Below, piece after piece: positions 1 to 4,990 of a stretch of DNA of 5,239 nucleotides. The DNA comes from Desulfobulbus sp. Its GTDB lineage: Bacteria > Desulfobacterota > Desulfobulbia > Desulfobulbales > Desulfobulbaceae. The notes beneath the pieces were generated by a model. It made no database searches. It was given only the letters and a program-made list of their open reading frames with translations, and had not been told where the DNA came from. Each line of letters begins with the position of its first letter. The first letter of the stretch is position 1. The position numbers were made by a program, and so were the translations under genes. The stretch covers positions 1 through 5,239 of the forward strand of contig JAUWAH010000219.1 of assembly GCA_030602145.1 (NCBI GenBank), read 5' to 3'.

Positions 1-41
1 GTTTAGGGGAAGCGATTTCTCGGCGGCACAGTGGTCCGGAA

Positions 42-401
42 TCATGCCTCTTTCAACAAGAGGACGACCAGCATGACCAGTACCGCAACCAGCATGATGG
101 CCCCGACAACAGTCATGCTCTTGGCCAGATTGGCCCACAGCTTTGGACCCTGGTATTTCTTGGCCGCCCTCCAGGTCCCGAGGATGACCGGCACATCATA
201 GACTGCATAGGCGAGTGTCAACAGCACCAGCCCCTGAATGGAGGTGATGACGAAGTTTGAGAGAAGATTGACGCCGATGCTGACCGTCACGCCGAACAGC
301 CAGTAGGTCTTGGCCAGTCCGAAATCGCCATCCGCCAATTTCCTGAAAAACCCTTTGCTGGCAACCGGCAGCCCGTAGTTGAGGATTTCAGATTGTGCCA
401 T
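42..401 (-). CDS. Small three-helix membrane protein of unknown function
   Basis: Encodes 119 residues if translation starts at the ATG at 401. The frame can be extended to a GTG at 464, but that start has no ribosome binding site and the added residues look unstructured, whereas ACAGGGTGA precedes the ATG at 401. Three hydrophobic segments are visible at about residues 33-50, 55-76 and 94-116, making this an inner-membrane protein. The short N-terminal part contains a KLADGDFGLAKTYW stretch. The loop between helices 2 and 3 is basic and aromatic (WRAAKKYQGPKLW), so it probably faces the cytoplasm. The pattern resembles small uncharacterised membrane proteins of proteobacteria with a similar W-R-A-A-x-K-Y-x-G-x-K-x-W loop; this is from memory and gives no function. 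It lies downstream of the terminator that closes the transport operon, so it is probably transcribed separately or by readthrough. No catalytic motif is seen. Confidence 0.8.
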   Translation of the reverse strand: MAQSEILNYGLPVASKGFFRKLADGDFGLAKTYWLFGVTVSIGVNLLSNFVITSIQGLVLLTLAYAVYDVPVILGTWRAAKKYQGPKLWANLAKSMTVVGAIMLVAVLVMLVVLLLKEA

Positions 402-483
402 GTATTTCACCCTGTCGTTTCCGATGATCGCCGACGGGAAGGGAGCCAGCGGCGCATCACCCACGGATTAAACATCTGACCCG

Positions 484-519
484 AAAACAACCCCTCATCG
501 CCAGCGACAAGGGGTTGTT
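484..519 (-). terminator. Intrinsic terminator after the binding-protein gene
   Basis: A perfect 10-bp inverted repeat (486-495 with 510-519) encloses a 14-nt loop. On the minus strand the GC-rich half-stem ends in GGGGTTGTT and continues into a short T run, giving GTTGTTTTC. It begins about 55 bp past the stop codon of the solute-binding protein and before the small membrane protein gene. This is the expected place for the end of the operon transcript. Confidence 0.75.
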
Positions 520-573
520 CGGAGCACCAAGGCACTCTGGGGGAAAGAGCACCTTGCCTGCAACCTCTCCGGC

Positions 574-1398
574 CTATTGGCCGGAAGCCCTCGGGATGAA
601 GGTAACCTTACCCTTCTCGACCAGCTTTCCTCCTTCCGCGGAATAGAGGAACTCCATGAATTTCTGCATGGCCGGTGAGGGATCGCCCTTGGTGATGATG
701 AACCAGGAGGCCGCCAGAGGGTAGGTTCCGGCCTTGACATCGGCTTTCTTCGGAACGAACCCGTCCAATTCCAGGCTTTTGACCTTCTTGCCGGCGCCGC
801 TCATCAAGAGGTAGCCCAGGGACGATTTGTCCAGGATTACATCGTCGCGCAGCGCCCCCTGGTTGTCCATTTCACGGACCTTGCCGATCGCCATCTTTTC
901 CTTACCGAGGACGTATTTCTCGACCGCCGTCCGGGCAACATGCCGCTTGTCCCGCAGCATCATCGGGGAGATGACGCCCTTCTTGCCGCCGACCTGGGAC
1001 CAGTCGGTGATCTTCCCCTGGTAAATATCCTTGAGTTGAGCCTTGGTGATGGCCGTAACCGGGTTGTCGGGGTGGACAACAAAGACGATGCCGTCCTTGG
1101 CGAACAGATGGGTCTTGATGTCCGCGAACTGTTCTTTTTCCTTGTCGTTCAAGGATCGGTTGACCACGCCCCAGGCCCGCTCTCCCTTGCCCACGGCGGT
1201 GATGACATCTGCGGCGCCCTTGAGTTCCTTATGGGTCAGGGTGACTTCAGGATTCTTTTTATTAAAATCTCGGGTGACGTTTTCAATGATGTTGATTCCG
1301 GCCAGAATACCGGCACCGCGCACCATTTCGGAGGCAAATGCGCTTGGCACGGAGATAAGCAGAAACAGGCTGATCAGCCCTGGTATTGTTTTCAGCAT
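574..1398 (-). CDS. Secreted PstS-like periplasmic solute-binding protein with altered ligand loops
   Basis: A 274-residue member of the PstS/PBP-like periplasmic binding protein superfamily. The ATG at 1398 is preceded by AGGAGG at 4-nt spacing. Residues 1-22 form a signal peptide with a likely signal peptidase I site after AFA. There is no lipobox cysteine, so the mature protein should be soluble in the periplasm. Family landmarks are GAG at 28-30, VVHPDNPV at 107-114, the segment QLKDIYQGKITDWSQVGG at 121-138 and EKYVLG at 160-165. Classical PstS carries R-D-x-x-S-G-T-R after the W-x-x-V-G-G element and binds phosphate through that loop. Here the same place reads RDKRHVART (149-157), and the other Gly/Ser-rich loops are also degenerate, so phosphate is not an assured ligand. 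At 274 residues it is shorter than typical PstS of about 320-345. No pstC, pstA or pstB is present; the upstream neighbour is an SLC13-type symporter. It may deliver or sense an anion for that carrier, or be a PstS paralogue retained for another role. Confidence 0.88.
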   Translation of the reverse strand: MLKTIPGLISLFLLISVPSAFASEMVRGAGILAGINIIENVTRDFNKKNPEVTLTHKELKGAADVITAVGKGERAWGVVNRSLNDKEKEQFADIKTHLFAKDGIVFVVHPDNPVTAITKAQLKDIYQGKITDWSQVGGKKGVISPMMLRDKRHVARTAVEKYVLGKEKMAIGKVREMDNQGALRDDVILDKSSLGYLLMSGAGKKVKSLELDGFVPKKADVKAGTYPLAASWFIITKGDPSPAMQKFMEFLYSAEGGKLVEKGKVTFIPRASGQ

Positions 1399-1441
1399 TG
1401 GACCTCCTGATGAGGATTAGCACAAAGCAATGGGTCTGTTG

Positions 1442-1479
1442 ACGGTGCCGACCGACGTTCAACCTCCGGTCGGCACCGT
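1442..1479 (-). repeat. Strong intercistronic hairpin before the binding-protein gene
   Basis: A perfect 13-bp inverted repeat, ACGGTGCCGACCG at 1442-1454 pairing with 1467-1479, around a 12-nt loop. In the minus-strand transcript it lies between the symporter and binding-protein genes, about 45 nt before the latter's start codon, and no T run follows it. A T-rich stretch (TTCTATTTT) follows only on the plus strand, where no gene ends. It is better read as a processing or mRNA-stability element, or a site of partial attenuation, than as a full terminator of the operon. Confidence 0.6.
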
Positions 1480-1505
1480 TCTATTTTGGACAGGGTTGCC
1501 GTCAT

Positions 1506-1550
1506 GCCCGGATGTGGATGTATTCCTTGACCACACTCCATCATCCGGGC
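1506..1550 (-). repeat. Second intercistronic inverted repeat behind the symporter gene
   Basis: The arms GCCCGGATG (1506-1514) and CATCCGGGC (1542-1550) are a perfect 9-bp inverted repeat. A second short pairing inside it (TGTGG at 1513-1517 with CCACA at 1531-1535) partly competes with the outer stem. It starts about 15 bp after the symporter stop codon in the direction of transcription. There is no following T run on the minus strand. It could protect the 3' end of the symporter message, or be a degenerate REP-like element, since GTCATGCCCGG resembles the usual REP start. Confidence 0.5.
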
Positions 1551-1564
1551 CGGCGTCCGTCTTC

Positions 1565-3058
1565 TCAGGGTTTCTTGATCAGTTCGTAGCCGAACGGCGT
1601 CAGTTTGGCCGGCGTCTGCATCATGTCGATGTTGCCGGGCATCTTGGCCATCGGCCACCAGAGGGACTGCATGATGCCCGCCAGGAACAGACAGATAATG
1701 GTCCGCATCAACAGCACTTTGAAGGCCTCAATCTGGGTAAAATAGCCCAAGCCGTAGGCAATCAGGGTAGGAGGACAACCGATGACCAGCAGGACGAAGG
1801 TGGTGGCCAGGGGCACGGTCAGGGCGATGGGGAAGGTGGGCACCCCGGCCAGATCGGCCATGGGCACGACCACCGGCACCAGCAGCGCCGTGGCGGCGGC
1901 ATTGGCCATGAAACTGGTGATGATGGCGCTGATCCAGCCGACGCCGAAACTGACGACCGGCCAGCTATAGCCTTCGACCAGGACGAAGGCCTGCTCGGCG
2001 ATCCATTTGCCGGCGCCGGTATCGAGCATGGCGATACCCAGGGCAAAGCCGGCGCCGAAGACCATCATCGGGTTCCAGGGAAACTCAAGCACGCATTTTT
2101 TCCAGTCCACCAGGCTCGCTGCCATACAGAAGACGATGAAAAAGGCGCCGATCACCGAGACATGGATCTTGGTCCAGTCGCTGGTGCAGTACGCTGCGAT
2201 GGTGATGACGAGGAGCCAGGCAATCCATTTTTCGTTCTTGGTCACGGGTGGCAGCTTGGGGGCGACTGCCTCGTCGGGCAGTTCCTTGATCTTGGGCGGC
2301 ATGGCGATCATCAGGGCGATCCAGGTGCCGAGGCCGTAGACGATGGAGGGAATAATGCAGTAGAGGGCATATTCCATGAAGCCAATATTGTAGCCGGTGG
2401 CCGCCAGGAACATTTCCGCCGCCGCCGGCGATCGGCCGCTGCCGACAAAGGTGCCGCCGCCGCCGCAGGCTGCGCCTAGGGGAACACAGAGCAGAAAATG
2501 CTTGGATAGGTTGTTGGAGTTGGCCGGGGTAATGCCCATCCGGTTGAACAGGGGTATCAGTGAGTAGAGCAGGATGAGGGTGATGGCGGCGTCGTGGGTC
2601 CACATGGACAGCAGGGTCGCCGCCATGCAGAGGGTGAAGCTGAGCTTGGCGGTGTTCCTGCCGCCGACCCTGACCACCCCGTTGAGGATGCGCTGGGGCA
2701 GGGTTGTCTGGCTGATGACCACGCCCATCATGATGATCATGAAGACGAAGACCACCGAGCGGTTGGCATAGGGAGCCCAGGCAGCTTGCACGGTTTGAAT
2801 CTCGAACAGAGCCAGGGCGGCGCCGACGCCGATGGCGGTGACGCCGATGGGCATGGCCTCGACGGTCCAGAGGATGACCACCGGGATCAGCAGGGCCAGG
2901 TACTTGTGGGCCCGATCCGACATGCCTTCGGGGGTGGGCAGCAGGTAGATCCCGATGCCGATGGCCACCGAGATGAGAATCCATTTAAGCGAGAAGCTTG
3001 CCGGCTTTGGCGCGCACTCGCCGTGTTCTTCAGCAATGTGTAGGGTTTCAGCACTCAT
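1565..3058 (-). CDS. SLC13/DASS-family anion symporter, atypical signature motifs
   Basis: A 497-residue polytopic inner-membrane protein of the divalent anion:sodium symporter type (SLC13, ion transporter superfamily), whose members import dicarboxylates, citrate, sulfate or phosphate with sodium ions. The ATG at 3058 follows AAGGAGG at good spacing. After a hydrophilic N-terminus of about 24 residues come about eleven hydrophobic segments in two halves, split by a charged loop at about 253-277. Family landmarks are WTVEAMPIGVTA (64-75), a first re-entrant hairpin ending SMWTHDAA (151-158), a glycine-rich loop GAACGGGGTFVGSGRSP (195-211), a second hairpin with MANAAATALLVPV (384-396), and IGCPPTLIAYGLGYF (426-440), which matches the family's TPPN-A-YG-G-Y element. 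Known members carry Ser-Asn-Thr triplets at the two hairpin tips; here the corresponding places read T-H-D (154-156) and A-N-A (385-387). Sodium coupling and substrate are therefore uncertain. It is 30 bp downstream of the receiver-CBS gene and precedes a binding-protein gene, pointing to regulated anion uptake. Confidence 0.88.
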   Translation of the reverse strand: MSAETLHIAEEHGECAPKPASFSLKWILISVAIGIGIYLLPTPEGMSDRAHKYLALLIPVVILWTVEAMPIGVTAIGVGAALALFEIQTVQAAWAPYANRSVVFVFMIIMMGVVISQTTLPQRILNGVVRVGGRNTAKLSFTLCMAATLLSMWTHDAAITLILLYSLIPLFNRMGITPANSNNLSKHFLLCVPLGAACGGGGTFVGSGRSPAAAEMFLAATGYNIGFMEYALYCIIPSIVYGLGTWIALMIAMPPKIKELPDEAVAPKLPPVTKNEKWIAWLLVITIAAYCTSDWTKIHVSVIGAFFIVFCMAASLVDWKKCVLEFPWNPMMVFGAGFALGIAMLDTGAGKWIAEQAFVLVEGYSWPVVSFGVGWISAIITSFMANAAATALLVPVVVPMADLAGVPTFPIALTVPLATTFVLLVIGCPPTLIAYGLGYFTQIEAFKVLLMRTIICLFLAGIMQSLWWPMAKMPGNIDMMQTPAKLTPFGYELIKKP

Positions 3059-3088
3059 TCAACGCCTCCTTGGAGCAATGGCAGGTTA

Positions 3089-3991
3089 TTATTGGGAAAG
3101 GATGCGGATCATTTCAAAAAACAGCTCTTGTTCCCGGAGAACGCCGACAACCTTGTTCTCAGCCGTGACGATCAGCCGCCGAGCCGATTTCTCGTGCAAC
3201 CGGTCACAGGCTTCGGTGAGGTTGGCGTTTTTATCGATGCCAGGGGGAGGCGGTGCCATGACGTCACCGATCCTGATGCCGGCAATCTCCTTGAGCCGCA
3301 TGGTCAACATGCCGTTCCAGAAGATGTGGGAGTAGCGCAGGGCGGTGCTCTCCTCATGACTGCGGATCTGATCCAGGTAGGAGGGCCGGGCCTTGTCGGC
3401 GATCTCTTTCATGGACACCATGCCGACGATCTCACCCTTGTCGACAACCAGTATTTCCCGATGACCGCTTTGCATGAATTTGTCGGTGCTCTGGAAGCGC
3501 ATGTTGGTGTCGCGGAGCTGGAACAGGGCGTTTTTCAAAGGGGTATCGACCGACACCACCACATATTCTTCAATGGGGATCATCAGGTCGCCGACCACCA
3601 TCTCCTGATCCTTCTTCGCTCCGCCGCCAAAACGGACCGCCTCGTTGATCTTGTAGGTCAACAGGTCGATGTCCGCAGGCTTGGAGAGATAATCGAAGGC
3701 GCCGTGTTCCAGGGTACGCTCGGCGCTGGGGAGTTCTCCATGGCCGGTGAGCATGATCACCGGAATATTGGGATTGCGTTTCTTGATGTGTGCCAGCGCT
3801 TCCTCGCCGTCCATGCCCGCCATCCGAATGTCAAGGATGACGACATCCGGTTTTTCTTTGATTTTTTCAAGAGCCTCTTCGCCGCTTTCAGCCAGGAGAA
3901 CCTGAAAGCCCTTGCGTTCGAGAATCTTCGCGGTGGTGACTCTGAAGCGTTCTTCGTCGTCGACCATCAGAACCGTGATTTTTTGCGTCAT
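3089..3991 (-). CDS. Receiver-CBS-CBS signalling protein
   Basis: A 300-residue cytoplasmic protein. Residues 1-122 are a complete two-component receiver domain with acidic residues D11, D12 and E13, phospho-acceptor D54 (ILDIRMAGMDG), T82 and K104 (LSKPAD). The rest is a pair of CBS domains, roughly 134-200 (from VVGDLMIP to IVGMVSMKEIA) and 240-300 (from RIGDVMAPPPPG to VVGVLREQEL), joined by a linker with many charged residues. CBS pairs usually bind adenine nucleotides such as AMP or ATP, so the protein may combine a phosphorylation signal with an energy signal. There is no DNA-binding, HD-GYP, GGDEF or kinase domain. The ATG at 3991 has CGGAGG five nucleotides upstream. It is 50 bp downstream of the single-domain receiver gene and 30 bp ahead of the symporter gene, so co-transcription is likely. 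A direct role in controlling the transporter is plausible but unproven. Confidence 0.9.
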   Translation of the reverse strand: MTQKITVLMVDDEERFRVTTAKILERKGFQVLLAESGEEALEKIKEKPDVVILDIRMAGMDGEEALAHIKKRNPNIPVIMLTGHGELPSAERTLEHGAFDYLSKPADIDLLTYKINEAVRFGGGAKKDQEMVVGDLMIPIEEYVVVSVDTPLKNALFQLRDTNMRFQSTDKFMQSGHREILVVDKGEIVGMVSMKEIADKARPSYLDQIRSHEESTALRYSHIFWNGMLTMRLKEIAGIRIGDVMAPPPPGIDKNANLTEACDRLHEKSARRLIVTAENKVVGVLREQELFFEMIRILSQ

Positions 3992-4041
3992 GTTTTCCTC
4001 CGTTGCTCACCTTGGTATCAGTCATTCCCGTTCCATACGTC

Positions 4042-4446
4042 TCAGTCGGACATCATCTGTAATTTCTTCTCCATCTCTTTTCGTTTGTTGAACGCTTCAT
4101 CCGCCTTTGCCACGAATTCACTGATGTTGACCGGTTTGAGCAGAAAATCGTTGGCCCCGAGCCGGAGCCCCTCTGCCGCCTGGTCTCTGTTAAAGGCCCC
4201 GGTGATCATGATCACCTGGACCAAAGGGTGTCTTTGCTTAATTTTAGCCAGGGTCTCGATGCCATTCATGCCCGGCATGTTGACATCGAGAAAAACCACA
4301 TCGACATCGTGCTGGCCCAAGATGTCCAGGGCCTCCTCACCGCTGAATGCACGGTGGACCGTCGATCCGAGCCGCTCGAAAATCTTGGTCGTGTTCCGGA
4401 CCAAGCGTTCTTCATCATCAACAATCATGACTGTGCGATTGCTCAT
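4042..4446 (-). CDS. Single-domain response regulator (CheY-like receiver)
   Basis: A 134-residue protein that is essentially one receiver domain. Acidic pocket residues D10, D11 and E12 (VDDEE), phospho-acceptor D54 (VFLDVNMPGMNG), T82 (MITG) and K104 (LLKPVN) are all present, so it should be phosphorylatable. A short charged tail (about 120-134, KRKEMEKKLQMMSD) looks helical, and no output domain follows. The start at 4446 begins the conserved MSNRTVMIVDDEE. The same frame stays open to 4740, but that extension would overlap the sigma-54 promoter and has no domain character. The ribosome binding site is weak (an AAAGAGA stretch). The key residues have the same numbering as in the receiver of the downstream receiver-CBS protein, which suggests the two arose from related receivers or share a kinase. 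It could act as a phospho-relay intermediate or a phosphate sink. No histidine kinase is encoded in the window. Confidence 0.9.
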   Translation of the reverse strand: MSNRTVMIVDDEERLVRNTTKIFERLGSTVHRAFSGEEALDILGQHDVDVVFLDVNMPGMNGIETLAKIKQRHPLVQVIMITGAFNRDQAAEGLRLGANDFLLKPVNISEFVAKADEAFNKRKEMEKKLQMMSD

Positions 4447-4551
4447 ATCGTCTCTTTTGGTGCGGAGTTTGTGCAACGCTCCTCGCCCTCTTGTTCCTCT
4501 CTCGCCGGGCTGGGGATGGTTGATTGCGAGTGTTGAGCGCGGTTCCATCTT

Positions 4552-4567
4552 TGCAATCACCATGCCA
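4552..4567 (-). promoter_or_regulatory. Sigma-54 (RpoN) -24/-12 promoter of the receiver-transporter operon
   Basis: Read on the minus strand the site is TGGCATGGTGATTGCA, against the consensus TGGCAC-N5-TTGCW. The invariant GG (4566-4565) and GC (4554-4553) are separated by the required 10 bp, and only the last base of the first hexamer departs from consensus. The predicted start point is near 4541, leaving a leader of about 95 nt before the ATG at 4446. Such promoters need an ATP-driven enhancer-binding activator, which is not encoded here. Confidence 0.72.
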
Positions 4568-4569
4568 TC

Positions 4570-4587
4570 GTAATTATTTGAAATTAC
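4570..4587. promoter_or_regulatory. AT-rich palindrome abutting the -24 element
   Basis: GTAATT (4570-4575) and AATTAC (4582-4587) form an inverted repeat with a 6-bp centre, only 2 bp upstream of the sigma-54 element. It stands out as AT-rich in a GC-rich region. An identical ACGATG flanks the palindrome on both sides when read on the minus strand. It may be an operator for a dimeric regulator or a bending site. Its position so close to -24 would suit a repressor or architectural protein better than a sigma-54 enhancer. Confidence 0.45.
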
Positions 4588-4600
4588 ATCGTTTAACATA

Positions 4601-4634
4601 ACGCCATCTCGCCATTGCTCGCCAAATATCGCCA
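4601..4634. promoter_or_regulatory. Helically phased TCGCCA direct repeats, possible upstream activator site
   Basis: TCGCCA occurs exactly at 4609-4614, 4619-4624 and 4629-4634, a strict 10-bp period close to one helical turn, and a variant ACGCCA lies at 4601-4606. The 4-bp spacers differ (TTGC, AATA), so this is not a simple tandem duplication. The array lies at about -60 to -93 from the predicted sigma-54 start point, a reasonable distance for activator binding. The bound protein is unknown. Confidence 0.45.
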
Positions 4635-4725
4635 GGTATGCCGACGGGTTCCCGGGTTGGTCATGAAAAGGGGAGAGGAAAGCGGAGGGAGGGGATGCAG
4701 CGGTGCGCTGAGCTTTCGACAAACC

Positions 4726-4767
4726 CAGGCAAGCAGGCAAGGCAGGTGGCGACAGGCGCCACCCGCC
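4726..4767. repeat. Tandem CAGGCAAG pair and long imperfect hairpin
   Basis: CAGGCAAG is repeated head to tail at 4726-4733 and 4734-4741. It runs into an 11-bp stem with one mismatch (4741-4751 pairing with 4757-4767) around a 5-bp loop. Neither strand has a T run after it, so it is not a canonical intrinsic terminator. It sits about 185-225 bp upstream of the predicted sigma-54 start point. No function can be assigned. Confidence 0.45.
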
Positions 4768-4855
4768 TCAAGAAGATCCGAGATAATCTATACCGTCGGA
4801 GTTTCTTGCACATGAACGGTTGACGGACTCGTGAATAGTCTGGAGTCAACCCTTT

Positions 4856-4977
4856 CCGCCATTGCCGCCCCCGTCTTCACGGGGACAGGCTGTGGCGGGA
4901 ATCTCATGCTTTCAGTTGGTTGCATGCTCCCGCCTGCGCGGGAGTGACGGTGGTTTGAACTTTTTGCGAGACCATCA
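4856..4977. repeat. REP-like intergenic palindromic repeat
   Basis: The clearest unit is CTCCCGC (4927-4933) pairing with GCGGGAG (4938-4944), followed by TGACGG and a tail TTTTTGCGAGACCATCA that ends at 4977. A second, more degenerate palindrome lies to its left: CCCCGT (4869-4874) with ACGGGG (4879-4884), nested in CCGCCA (4856-4861) with TGGCGG (4893-4898). The form closely resembles the abundant GTCATTCCCGC...GCGGGAATGAC repeats of proteobacterial intergenic regions, and the tail resembles versions I recall from Desulfobacterota. It is probably a multicopy genomic repeat. Confidence 0.55.
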
Positions 4978-4990
4978 TTGTTGATGCATT

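Noticed and set aside
402..464. GTG start at 464 for the small membrane protein
   Set aside because: There is no Shine-Dalgarno sequence ahead of it, and the extra residues are not hydrophobic or conserved in character. The ATG at 401 is better placed.
1442..1479. Intrinsic terminator between the symporter and binding-protein genes
   Set aside because: The stem is strong, but on the coding strand it is followed by CAACAGACCC rather than a T run, so complete termination is not supported.
1430..2479. Long plus-strand frame opposite the symporter gene
   Set aside because: It is rich in Gly, His, Asp and Gln, as expected from the antisense of a GC-rich membrane-protein gene, has no ribosome binding site, and overlaps a well-supported gene.
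4021..4030. GTCATTCCCG just past the receiver gene as a REP unit
   Set aside because: Only one arm is present, with no pairing partner within the 50-bp gap, so it is probably chance.
3092..4573. Long plus-strand frame (493 codons) opposite the two receiver genes
   Set aside because: It runs antisense through two receiver genes with intact motifs and across their intergenic gap. Its composition is that of a shadow frame and it has no recognisable domain.
4447..4740. N-terminal extension of the single-domain receiver to a start at 4740
   Set aside because: The extension would cover the sigma-54 promoter and palindrome, is rich in Pro, Arg and Gly without domain character, and the conserved receiver begins right at the ATG at 4446.
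4780..4820. Possible sigma-70 promoter on the minus strand (TTCATG, 18 bp, TATAGA)
   Set aside because: Both hexamers are poor matches, the spacing is long, and it lies more than 330 bp from the nearest gene start on that strand. The sigma-54 site is far stronger.
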